64,000 nucleotides of DNA from Serinus canaria (lineage: Eukaryota; Chordata; Aves; Passeriformes; Fringillidae): the NCBI RefSeq assembly GCF_022539315.1, contig NC_066329.1, positions 6,857,072 to 6,921,071 on the forward strand, read 5' to 3'. Position 1 is the stretch's first letter. Every line of letters begins with the position of its first letter. The notes beneath the pieces were generated by a model that was not told where the DNA came from, did no database searches, and worked only from the letters and a program-made list of their open reading frames with translations. This document shows positions 13,325 through 24,534 of the stretch, one piece after another. The position numbers were made by a program, and so were the translations under genes.

Positions 13325-14290
13325 AATTCTCACCATGTGTTCTGGTGTGCTTTAGAGTTCACCTTATATTTGAAAATAATCCTCAATTCACAAAATGTCA
13401 AAACTTCTGTTTTGGCAGAAGTCACAGGTACCTCAGATTAACAAAAAGATTGAAGAATATTGGTATTTAATTATGGCTTAAAAATACCTGCCTGAAAAAG
13501 AAAAATAAGTCAAATGTGGTTGTTTGTTTTCAAGCAGGTGTTATTTCTCTGGAACATAAGCTGATACATAAATGATCCAAACTGTAACTATGAAAATATT
13601 CTGTAGTTTTTTTCCATAAGCTAATTTTCCTTGAACAGCTATAATAATATTTGCAAAGTGAAGGAAAACTATAATTTTATTAATTTGGTTCACTTTTTCT
13701 ATAAGAACACCCCAACAAACCCACCACCAGGAACCTAAAAGAATCACAGTTATAGTCAGATGTAGTAACTTTGTAATTACTGGATGATTCTGTGAGTGTG
13801 AAGACTTCTCAGATCAACCCATGTTACTTTTCACAGGCACACCAGAGTCAATATATCTGCCAAGCAACACCCTGCACCAGCATGTAAAGGGCTGATTTCT
13901 GTTATTTGTACCATGTGAGATTTGGCAATTCCCACAGCTTTCCTACCTGTAAGAAGGGGGATAATGTCTTTTTATGACTCAGAAGACCCCTCTCAAATCC
14001 CTATAGGGCACTACAGAATCTCTGAAGTTCAAGTATTGTTACAGTGCTTTAGCTGGCAACAGGAGTTTATTGAATGCTGCACTTTGTTTTGGTTATGCAA
14101 CATTAACAGGAATGGAAGTTGTCACCACATACTGATGGGAAACAATCTTTGAATGCAAACCTTGTTCAGCTCCCCAGATGATCAGATTTGACAGAGCTTC
14201 TCTGAAACCCATGGAGCCATGCCAGTTTAAACCAAGCCAGGATACAGCCTTGTGTTTAATAAGCATCACATGTCTAACGTTTTAATAAAA

Positions 14291-14296
14291 GTGTAT

Positions 14297-14348
<52 letters not shown>

Positions 14349-14349
14349 T
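14291..14349. repeat. Compound (AC)n/(AT)n microsatellite
   Basis: A run of GTATATAC and ACAT units leads into an uninterrupted (AC)n stretch and then (AT)n. It is an ordinary polymorphic-type dinucleotide repeat in an intron. Confidence 0.95.
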
Positions 14350-17300
14350 AAAAAGAGTACTCTTTATTAGTAGTAAGTTATGTTTTGTGGTGGTAATAGT
14401 GCATCTCTGTGTCAGCCTGTCACAGTACATACCCCACATGGGCATGTCTGCATCTCCTTCCTGCCCAACTTCAGTTCCCACGTGAAGAGCAGCAGAAGGC
14501 TGACTTGGAAACCAGGCAGATTAAACTATACTTCATACATGAAGAGCAGTAAGATTTCTCAGGCTTGTAAAAAACATTATCAACTACACATACTTGAACA
14601 TGTAGAAGACATGTGATGGGTGCTACTCACCAGTGACTTATTGGATAGTGCTTGTCCTGGAAAAGGGGCAAAGACTGCCAAGACTCTCACGGCCTGAAAT
14701 ACTGTAATAACCAATGTACATGATTTACCTCAAAAGTCAGAGAAGCAAACACAAATACACATTAACTTCTGTCTTTAGTACAACCAGAGTTTCCCTTCCA
14801 AAACCCAACAGCAGTGACCAGCCAGGTGGCTCCCACCACTAAAGGCCAGAGACAGTCAAGAACATCGTTAAAACCTGCAGTGAGTTTTAGGAGATTTTAT
14901 TACACTGATAAAAGATCTGTGGCCAAAGTTTCATTAAATGTTACATTTTCCAGACTAATGCCAAGGTTTCCACTGTGTAACTAATGACCTTTTGTCCAGA
15001 GGGTTCTTAGTATGAAAGAGCACTTTATCTGACCCTTCAGAATCTGCAGTAACACATGTATAAAGCTGCTATCTTCCCAAAGTTCTGGAGTTGAAACACC
15101 CTAATTCATGTCACTGGCTGCACACTCAGCAACAAACTCTAATTGCAGCTCCAGTAGAAGCCTGGGGAAGCTGCACAGAGCAGAAGTTACATTTACCCAT
15201 CGTTCAAGCACATTAAGCACAAAAAGCACTTTTGTCCTCACTCACCAGAGCCTGTGTGGGTTAAAGGGGACTGTCCCTATGGCAGGAGCTGCTCACAGCC
15301 TCCTGCAGGAACACAGATGGGTACAAACCTCTGCAGAGCCTGGAGCTTTGGCAGGCACTGCCTTCTGCAGTGGGCTATGAGAACACAAACGCCTTGGCCA
15401 CTACCTGAGTAACAGACTCTCACTAATATTAATGAGAGACATTTCAACAACTCTTAGGACTTCTCATTGTGAGGACAGTGTTTCCCAGAAACCCCTCCTC
15501 TGAGAAAGCTTCCTCTTAAAGAATAATCTCAGCTATTTCTAACTAATATCTGAACAAACCATTCATGATTTGTTTAGATTGTTCAAGTAATCAACCTCTC
15601 TCATGAAAAGGTAATTTTTAAGGTTTAAGGTAATTTTTATTAAAAAATATCTACACTTATCCCAAAGTCAAGAAGCCTCTGCACACACTTTTTGGCAATT
15701 ACAGCACATCCCTGACCTCATCTGCAGATCTGCTATTTCTCTTTAAAGGCCACAAGACACAATGGCATAGACACTCACAGAAAAAATCAGCAAGTGCACC
15801 AGAGTTCATATGTTCCATTCCAGTATTTGAAATTCATACTGAACAGGCATAACTCACCAGCAAGTGGCTAACTGAGCTGTCTAGGACAAGGAGTTATTGT
15901 TATGGAATGAGTTTAAAGCTGCTATTTTAAAAAAAAATTAAAATGAAAATAAGAGTTCCAGTATTCATTAATTAGAATCAATATTTTCATAAGACCTTGA
16001 TTTTGTCTTTTGAGAACTTCAGAACACTGTTACAGTCCTGGCACATTGCCCACATATATAGTACTTTTCCATGTCTAAAATGAAAAGGGGAAAAAAAAGG
16101 CTTAATTTTCTGTTCTAAGAAGGGAGTAAGTGTGGGATTCTATATTCAACAAGAAGTTGTGAGAGACTCTATTTACAAAGCCCTGACTATACACACATCC
16201 CTAACAAATCCCTTTGGCAGATTCCACTTTGACAAACAAACAACATGGAAAACTGATGCCTAGTTGTGAAGGTAATTAAAGATTATCTGTCATTCTCATA
16301 AAATCGAGCTAACCCTCATTTCTTTTGTCCAAATTCTACACAGAATAACTAGATTATGTGTATTCACCACACAAGTTCCAAATGGGAAAGCTGCTACTTG
16401 AGTTACTTTGCAATATTCCTTAAAACAAGCAGTTGACTGGGGTGATCTGCAGCACTCAGCCAGTGCTCACTGGAACAGCCTCAGAGAGGTGGATTTCACT
16501 GCAGGGTGTGAGCAATCCCCACAGACAGCAGAGCACAGACAGCCTTTTGCTTTGTGTACTCTGCACAACGAAATGCAACACAGAACACCAGAGAGGAAAA
16601 TATTATATATTCTGCATAAGACTGAAGGTATAGCTTTCACCCTTCAGTTAAACACTTTTTAATTCTAGTAAGTCAGGGAGGAATTTGGCCCTCGGTATAT
16701 TTTATGAAAATTCACACAACTAACCTTACATTGATTCTTAATTGTGCATATCTAGCTATTTAACCATTTTATTTCATATACAAGGCACTCTAAAAACCTC
16801 AGTGCTAATTATCAGTTTAATAAAGCTCCCCCCACCGAGTGGCAGGGAGCTGAGCATACACAGATTCAGCCTGGGGTCACTTAGAGGGGCTGTTTCTCCA
16901 TAAGAGTCACGTAGACCCCTGGAACTTAAAACTCTTTTATTAAGTTTTCTTGGAAGTGGTTAGACCTTAAGCCATTACACTGCAGAAAACTCATGCTTCA
17001 TCAGTTTTGTGGATAAGGAATTTCATTCTGAAGCTATTAATCAGGCACTTTACACAAAGTCATTCAGAAAAAGTGAAGGTGAACTTGTCCTTTTCCTATA
17101 AAAAATACGTAAGAACAACTCCCCTCTCCCAGCCCAGCTGCTCATCAGAGGATAACCACCTAAGCTCCTACCAGACATGGTCAGATTTTTACCCTGACCA
17201 GTGCAGGCTGTTCCTTTCACATGGAATTCCAAATTCAGGCATCTACATGAAAAAAACATGGCAGCTGTTACTAGAAAAACAGTTCTGCCATAATATAAGG

Positions 17301-18080
17301 TAAAGTCTGCCTCAATACAGTGCAATGCAAGTGTAATTGTAAAACAGTCTGGTATAACTGGGAAACAACTTCTGGAATCCCCATAGCCCAGAGCTTCCTT
17401 CTGAATTGAACAATGTTTTCTTAGGAAACAGACCTTCACAAATGGTACTATTGCTTCTGCATGACTTACCTTGTGTGTCAGAGGGGTTTGAGAGCTGAAG
17501 TAATTTAGACACATGAGTAGTTTTTCATTGCACATTTAAACAGTTAAAGAATGTGTATCAAGCAAAACAATATTTGGAAATCTAAAGCTACCCACAAAGC
17601 CAGTTTGCATCATTAAAATAGTCTATCAATTCACTGCACATGAGAAACAAATGATGAAGTCCTCCCTACACAAACAATAAGGCTTTGCAGGAGGGAAATC
17701 CCTGCTTTTCATGCTGCTCCCTCTATTCAAAGTCCAGCTATTTCTAATGGAAATTTTGTTTGCTATGGAGATTATGATTCAGCCTTCTTTTACAATCACC
17801 AGCACATCACCAGACTTACAGCAAGTGCATAGATTAGAGGAGGGTGTGAAGATCCCTTCTTTGGGTTTTTACCCAAGTATGCACATACTTTTAAAAGTAT
17901 CCCAGGAGCTAAGAGCAGGAGCACCTTGCAAGGCCGATGAAGCACCCACGCCGCACCCCAGCTCCGGGCTATCAGAAGACACAGCACACACTAATGAAAT
18001 GCTGACAACACACGATGCACTGACTGGCTGGGATGGACACTGTGCTAGGGGTGGACTCTAGTGACAGTGAAAGGAGCAGG

Positions 18081-18086
18081 CTTTAC
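18081..18086 (-). promoter_or_regulatory. Splice donor ending the ARVCF start exon
   Basis: The minus-strand sequence reads CTGCAG then GTAAAG, a good match to the vertebrate 5' splice site. ARVCF homology stops exactly at the CAG, and the residues encoded beyond it do not resemble the family. The intact donor argues against this being a processed pseudogene fragment. Confidence 0.85.
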
Positions 18087-18302
18087 CTGCAGTACGAGCT
18101 GCTGCCAGGCGGTTGCCAGGGGCTGACCATTGCCAATGTTGCAAATGCTCATGCGGTCTGCGGGCTGATTGGCACGCTCGAGTTGCAGGGAGACATTGCG
18201 CCGCTCTTCCTCAAGTGCGCGGGTGAGCCGCTCGAAACGAGCTTCTTGCTCTTTAACAGATGCTAAAATGCTGGCAGCAGACCTGATATCATAGTCATCC
18301 AT
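18087..18302 (-). CDS. ARVCF: ARVCF first coding exon (residues 1-72, partial gene)
   Basis: This exon encodes the N-terminus of ARVCF, a p120-catenin family armadillo protein that binds the juxtamembrane tail of classical cadherins at cell junctions. The translation starts MDDYDIRSAASILASVKEQE and contains EARFERLTRALEEERR and later the segment PLATAWQQLVLQ; these match the ARVCF N-terminus better than CTNND1 or CTNND2. Residues about 10-46 form the family's coiled coil, with heptad-like hydrophobic residues and many E/R. The ATG at 18302 has G at -3 and G at +4. An open frame continues to a TTG at 18314, but family alignment favours the ATG. The exon holds exactly 72 codons (phase 0) and ends CTGCAG before GTAAAG; the next 13 read-through codons before the stop are intron. 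The armadillo repeats and C-terminal PDZ-binding motif are absent and must lie in exons outside the window, to the left. Gene identity is very likely. Confidence 0.93.
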
Positions 18303-18332
18303 GACTGCTTTCAAATGCTTCCTGCCTGTTAA
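18303..18332 (-). other. ARVCF: ARVCF 5' UTR part of the start exon (predicted)
   Basis: On the minus strand, 30 bases separate the predicted splice acceptor (AG at 18334-18333) from the ARVCF start codon. I chose this acceptor because it is the first AG downstream of a good branch point and pyrimidine tract. Two further AGs closer to the ATG (in AACAG and GGCAG) are alternatives and would shorten the UTR by 7 or 11 bases. There is no in-frame stop between the acceptor and the ATG. Confidence 0.6.
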
Positions 18333-18420
18333 CTGACCGGGGCAATGGAAAGGGTTAGGTAAAGGGTGGGGAGGGCACGGGTCAGAGGTTAAAGATAAAA
18401 ATGCATATCGTTAGTCACCT
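18333..18420 (-). promoter_or_regulatory. Splice acceptor with branch point and pyrimidine tract of the ARVCF start exon
   Basis: Read on the minus strand, this stretch is strongly pyrimidine-rich (runs such as CCCTCCCCACCCTTTACC and CCCTTTCCATTGCCCC) and ends GGTCAG. A CCTAAC branch-point-like hexamer lies at 18354-18359, about 20 bases before the AG. Together these make a convincing 3' splice site, so the ARVCF start codon lies in an internal exon preceded by at least one non-coding exon to the right. Confidence 0.65.
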
Positions 18421-21400
18421 TGCTAAAATGATGATCACTCTAAGCAGCAAACTGCAGTGCTCTTTGAAAAGCATCCATCTTTCCATCCATTGATCTGATT
18501 TTAAATTAAAAGTAATTAATCTAAGACTTCTCCGTTCAAAAAAGAAAAAAAAAACGCTCACCTTTGAGAGAATTTGTATTTAATTCGTTTGATCTTTTTG
18601 CTAAAACTGCTCTGACAAGGGTTTTCATCCCTCTTGCAGAGCTAATTTCACTGTGCAAATAATAATGTACTTAAAAGAAATACATAAAAAAAGATATGGC
18701 TATAGAGGGAAAGAGGAACATTCTCACTACAGACACCTGGAATTTTTGTCTTTAACAGCATAAGTGAGAAGTTTAACATTATTAAGGACAGAAACTTCAT
18801 GGTAGAAGAAAACAGTTGTGTCTATTTTTTCCAAACCCCTCCAAATTTAACAGACAGTAGCTGAAAAGAGCTTTCATATTTAAATTACAGCAGCACACTG
18901 TAACATGGAAAACAATTTTAAATGCAGAGTGTGCAATTGCAGTTGAAATGCTTGATGATTTCAGTCAATGAAACAATCCCTCATGCAGCCGTTTGCTAAT
19001 AATGCAAATGAAAAAGCAAACATCTTCCATGGAAAACACACAGGACTGCTTGTCTTTCAATGCAGAAAAAGCAACTCAGAAATCAACCAGGTAGGTCAGA
19101 ACTTCTGCCTTATGTCTTCCCTAGCAGAGTTATGAAACAACCCATTTGAAACCCTATCTTCACCTGTATGGTACATGCAGTAGAACTCCCCACTGATTCC
19201 ACAGATCTGTGACCTGAACACCACTAAAAACATCTTACTAGGAGTATGAAATCAGCCATATAATATAAACATAAATTATGGCCTCAACAGAATCCTTCAT
19301 CAAAGTTAAACAAGTAACCCCTTTACTACTAAACTACTTAAAGCACCTCTGAGACAAGCAGAGGCAGAACTGTCTCAGGCTCCTGTAATTCAAGAACTGT
19401 TCATGTTCTGTGCTGCGACTTAAGTCCTGAGAAATTGTCCCTTGATTTGCTGCCAAAGTTTCTTTGTTTTCAATCTATCAACAAGGATTTCCATGAGCAC
19501 AGATAGTTCCCTGATTCCTGATGCTTTGGAATTCATCATTCAGTGCCTTTAGATGATGCACACTCTTGACTGATTCATTTTAGATGACTGTTACATTTAT
19601 CAGGTGTCTCTCCTGTGCAGATTCTTTAGTAGCTCCTAATAATGTGGTCATAATACTCTTATGTTCCCAAAGAGGAGTATTAGTAGTGATTAAGCTGCAT
19701 GTTTTTACACAGTTTGTTGGGGACTCCTAAGCAGGCTCAAAGTCTCCTTGCTTTTGTCAAATATGGCTGAAAATCACCCAACAGGCCAAAAAGACAAGGG
19801 GGCAGGAGTGACAGACCCAAATCCAATGATATACACCCTGATTTCATGGGGAATAACCTGCCAGTAGCTCTGGGTTCATTGTTAACCCTTAGAGAGTTGC
19901 TGTCAAAAGGAATAGAGTAATATAAAATCATGTTAGGAACAGTGTAAGGATTATCATGTATTAATCTCATAATGTTTACTTATAATCATGACTTGAGCCT
20001 TTCATGTTTGCAGACCAGTAGGCAGAAGTGAGTTTTGTCAATTATACATTGATTTAACTTCTATTGAAATTCTGAAAGAAAACCAAAAACCACCAAAGGG
20101 TTTTCCAGATGTCACAGACAACTCAAACACAGACCAAACTGCCAACTTCTGAGACCTTCCAATAGATTATTAAAAGTCTATAAAAACTTCAGAGAGTATA
20201 TTGGTTTCTGCAAAGGAGAATCACAACCCTCTAAAATGATAGTATGATTCATGGGAAGTCACAGGAAGACTCACCTGCTCTGTCTCAGCATGATTTAGCC
20301 CTGGCACAGCTAGACATGAACACAGCCAGACTTTCCGGACCTCAGCTGGCTTGTGTGAAGCCAAGTTCCACATTTCTGCTTTTGTGCTTCCCTGCTTTTG
20401 CACAGATGGAGACAGCTCTGTTTGTTGTCACTGCTCCCAGGAGTTGCAGGCATGCTCACAGACTCCTGGAGTGTGAAAGAGCAGGACTGCAAAGACCTGG
20501 GCACAAGTCAGATTTTGGAAGAAACAGACCTGTGGGTGGGGGTGGCATTTCTAGCCATACATTCCTAAAGACAACCCCTGGGTTACTGATCATCACTGCC
20601 CTCAGGCTAGAGCAGACCAACAGCATGGCTGCCACAGACCAAATACATCTCACAAGGGGATATTCCAGGCCCAAGAAGAGTCTGGATCAGTCAGGATTAA
20701 CAAATGCAGACAGGCTCCTTTGAGGCGCTGCAGAGCAGGAATTCAGCTCTTCACAGGGGCCCAGCTTTCAGGACCTGTCTGCAGCTAAAACTGCTCTTTC
20801 TCACATGCAATCATGATATGACACAAAAGTCATCTTTTGGGGGTCCCACAGGCTGGGTATGTCTGTGGACTGATTTCAAAAAGTAAATCCAACAGGGATG
20901 TAGAAAAAAGATGACAAGATGTTATCTGCAGTAACTAAATTTAAAACAAACCGGTTTCTTGTAGAACATATAATGCAAGTTTCTGTTCTGAGAAAAAGCA
21001 TTAGCAACAGTGCAAGAAAAATCAAGAAGTTCCTCTTCAGAAGCAGCTACAGCTTTCATAATAAAAATCAAGTTGATGACTGAGCTGGTATATAACTTTC
21101 AAATCACATTTTGATAATGTGACAAAGATCTTGTGCAGAAAATCCTTAATGAGATATAAGCCCTTGATGCCACACATGAGAAAACCTAGAAAATTTGGGT
21201 TTTATAAATGGTACAATTCTATAGAGAGATCTCCCTGAAGGAAGTACAGTGTTAACTTCATTATAACCATAAATACTATGCTTCTTTTCTCTTTGCAAAG
21301 AAAAACACAGGCAGAAAATAAACTGTATAAATTTTCAGATGCACAATTGGTGACCACAAAAATCCTAACTACTATGCAAAACAGCAGTAGGACCAATAAC

Positions 21401-21555
21401 TACCTTTTAAGTATTGTTGGACGAAGACAAGACATTTCAAATGTTTTATTAGCAGATGAATACTTGCTTGCTGTTGACTGCACCCCTAATTATTAACCCA
21501 GGGTTTCAACAATTTACATTATCAGCAGTCTAGACTGGAGGAGAAAAATAAAAGT

Positions 21556-21573
21556 ACTGACTCATGAGTCAGT
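21556..21573. promoter_or_regulatory. Double AP-1 palindrome
   Basis: ACTGACTCATGAGTCAGT is an 18-bp perfect palindrome formed by two abutting AP-1/TRE heptamers, TGACTCA (21558-21564) and TGAGTCA (21565-21571). A one-mismatch third copy (TTACTCA, 21573-21579) follows. Fos/Jun and Maf-family bZIP proteins recognise such sequences. It lies about 3.3 kb upstream of the ARVCF start exon in the gene's direction and may be an intronic enhancer element. Confidence 0.5.
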
Positions 21574-22261
21574 TACTCAGGTTGCCACTTGCAATTTGCT
21601 ACCATTCATAAATAAATTAAAGTGCATTGAAAAGGGTATCAGTAAATGAAAATATTAGACCCAGAGCAGCCAGGTAAAAATTATTCCTTAGGCTGCACTT
21701 CTAAACACAGCAAACAGTTGCCTACAGAGTATCAAAGGCTACGCTGACAGCAGCAAATCTCTCTCTCCTGCCTACGTGACTCTAAATACATTAGTGCTGC
21801 ACTGGGGTCAGAGCAGAGTAAGGGGAGGTGTTTATTCTGACTGTTCCACTGATGCATCAAAAGGCCCCTTCTGAGTCAATACCACCTGAGTGCTCACCCA
21901 GGATGAAAATCACCCCAGTGCAAAGGGCCAAAACAGGGCTCCTGCTCACTGCTAATACCCCAGCTCACACCCCAGTCTGAGGCTCTTGGAAACACTCCCA
22001 AGACTCCAAGGGTCACTTGGTGCTCCACAAAAAACGTGAGTCAACTCTGCATGCTAATTTTGCTATTATAGGATGTAACTGACAGTCAAGAGTTTTTGAA
22101 GAGCCCTTCAGATTAAGAGGGGTCAAGTTCTGTGAGATTTGGGCACCTGAATCCTAACAGTCATGGAGAACCTCAAATCCCCTGCACTTCAAAGTCCTGT
22201 GTGTTCCTAAGGAGATGGGGTCTGAGTGAACTGCCTTTGGAGAGCAAAGCACAGCACGGCA

Positions 22262-22320
22262 CAGGCTGCTCTCAGCTGCAGGAGAGGCTCAGGCTGCTCT
22301 CAGCCACAGGGGAAGAGGCT
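22262..22320. repeat. Imperfect tandem duplication of 28/31 bp
   Basis: A unit starting CAGGCTGCTCTCAGC and ending GAGGCT (22262-22289) is followed directly by a second, slightly longer copy (22290-22320). A third partial trace (ATTGCTCTC) follows. It is a local GC-rich duplication in non-coding sequence. Confidence 0.85.
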
Positions 22321-24511
22321 CACAGGGATTGCTCTCATGCAGCAGTCTGGATGCTGAACTCAGCTCCCCCACTACTGCTCTATCCAAGACCAGTCCAAGT
22401 CCATCAGTCCTGCTGGCAAGAGATCTTTCTATGGGCATCAAGAAGCTCGTTCATTGTGCTGCTAGGCAGCTGCAGGAGCAAGCACGAAGGCCTGTGAGTG
22501 TGCATGGAAACAGCAGCTTTGTGCTTCTCCAGGGAAGAAAACCAGCAGAATAAAAGCAAAAATGGGGCTTAAACAATCCATGGAACTGAAGCATAACACA
22601 TGCTAATGACATTCTCAGCCTCAAGTGCCACGAGAGATGAGTAGCATAACATGAGTGCTGCCCCCCATGCGACACCAGAAAGCATGCAGAGAAAACTGAG
22701 CCATACACACCTAGAGAGGTGCTGAAGTCTGAGGGTTAGAGCTGCTGGGACATCACCCACTAAGAACAGAACAGGACAGACAAAGCAGGAGAGCAGCCTC
22801 AAGAAGAATCAGCTACAAGAGAGAGGAAAGAGAGACAGAGTTAGTTAATAAGGTATTACAGCCCCTTCTATACATAGTCAGCTCCCAGATTCCTCTGTGT
22901 TGTAGAAATTATTTATTGCACTGTTTTTCCTCCTAACTTGTACTAAAAGAAATAATGTTCAGAGAAGCCAATCCTGAGACTCCTAAGGAAAAAAAAAAAC
23001 CCACCCTGATTAATCCAATTTGTTATCAGTGATCAATACTTGCATGTTCCTGTGAGATTTACAGTTAATGTCCTAAATCAGGGAAAACTCTAGACTGGAA
23101 GGAGGATGATGGAATGTTGCAAAGCTGGATGTTGTAGACAGGCAATTTAAAACACAGAGACCTAACAGGATGCTCTCAGAAATGAGAGCTGTTATTTGGG
23201 CACACAACTTTAGGCCCCTGTCAGATATACAAGCCCCAAATGGTTCAAGATCATTTCACTGATCCCTGTTAGAGAGGGGACATTGATTTCTAAAAGATGC
23301 ACATAGCACAATAGCTTGTTCTCCTGTGTGTACGTGTACCCACCTGATCCTGTATGAAACCAAAGCAAAAGAAGCTTTTGGGATATCAGGTCATCTGTGT
23401 AGCTCAGTAAATCCCTGATTTATTTAGTCTTAAAACATCTACCACTGAAACATCTCTGGGTCAGCAGCTGCCAATTTAGTCCCTGTTTTTACTGGAGAAT
23501 GTACAGAACAGAACCCATTTGGTGAAGGCATGATTCTGTGAGGCAGCACTGCCAGTCTGCAGCTACCACATCAAAAATGCTGCAACCACATGGCACAAAA
23601 TGCAGAGCCAGTACAAACTCACATTGCTGGTTCAAACGTTTTAGAACATTTTCAAAGAGGAATGTTGCCCTGGCAAATTTTTTTGCTTGACCAGGTATAG
23701 TCTGCCTTCCTGAAGCCAGCATAAACACAATTTCTTGTGTTTGAGCCAAATTACCAGAAATATGATCCTTTCTTTGCATGGATCCAACCTCAAGGGGCAC
23801 AGAACCATCATGCCAGAAATCTCATTTTTTCTTAAACTAACAGAAGAAAACTCTATGCTCAAAACTTACATAGCTGTAACAAAACTGTGCATAGATATGC
23901 CTAAAGAGGAAAGTCAGGAGGCAGAGTGAGAGAAAGACTAATTCTCAAGTAAATGACCAGAGAGAGTAAATTAAACATAACTGGGTTTCTAGGGATAAAA
24001 GAATAACACTTTGGACACACATATATATAAAATACATGTAACACATTCTAAATAAAGTGCTTCTCAGACCTTCTGCTGAAATCTATCTTGAGCCTGGGTC
24101 CCCTCACTGCTGTGGTTGACTGAGTTCTAATTTGACCCTTACGTGACAACCTCCACCAATGAATAGCAATGAGGAGTTCACAAAGAAAGCTATTTCAATA
24201 TAGTTCTCTGGTAGGCACAGACAGACACGCTGTGCTGGTGTCAAAAGAAACAACAAAAAAGCTGGTCAGGGTTTTTGTGTTCCTTTGGACAGAGGCAGTC
24301 TGTGAAACAAAGTTTAAACCAGGGAATGAACGAGAACAGTGGAAATGGTAACAGGAGAACTCCTTGAGAAGGAACTTTGCAGCTTAAGGACACTGCAATG
24401 AATGCTGCAGCTCACCACTTCCATTACTGCAGAAAAAAATGTCAATGTGAAATATTTGAGCTTTTACATTAATAAAAAATCTCATCTGATCATCCAGCAG
24501 GGGCAATTCTG

Positions 24512-24534
24512 GATAAATAAATAAATAAATAAAT
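24512..24534. repeat. (AAAT)n microsatellite
   Basis: About five and a half consecutive AAAT/ATAA units in an AT-rich intronic setting. Confidence 0.9.

Larger units (their letters stand above)
5376..18080. other. ARVCF: Probable ARVCF intron between the CpG island and the start exon
   Basis: About 12.7 kb without a recognisable exon. It holds the hairpin at 6483-6520, G/T-rich low-complexity sequence at 9541-9597, a 20-base T run (11746-11765), a 14-base T run (13311-13324) and an (AC)n/(AT)n microsatellite near 14300. I looked on the minus strand for the next ARVCF coding segment and found no matching reading frame. Small exons under about 60 codons would be hard to see by eye. Confidence 0.65.

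Noticed and set aside
17050..17535. 161-codon minus-strand reading frame just downstream of the ARVCF start exon
   Set aside because: It is on the ARVCF strand, so I compared it with the expected next ARVCF segment and armadillo repeats. Nothing matched, and an overlapping second frame suggests chance.
18303..18314. N-terminal extension of ARVCF from an upstream TTG
   Set aside because: The extension adds only four residues, begins at a non-AUG codon, and the ARVCF family aligns from the ATG at 18302, which has good start context.
20244..20723. 159-codon plus-strand reading frame
   Set aside because: It overlaps three minus-strand frames, has no recognisable motif and lies in sequence expected to be intron.
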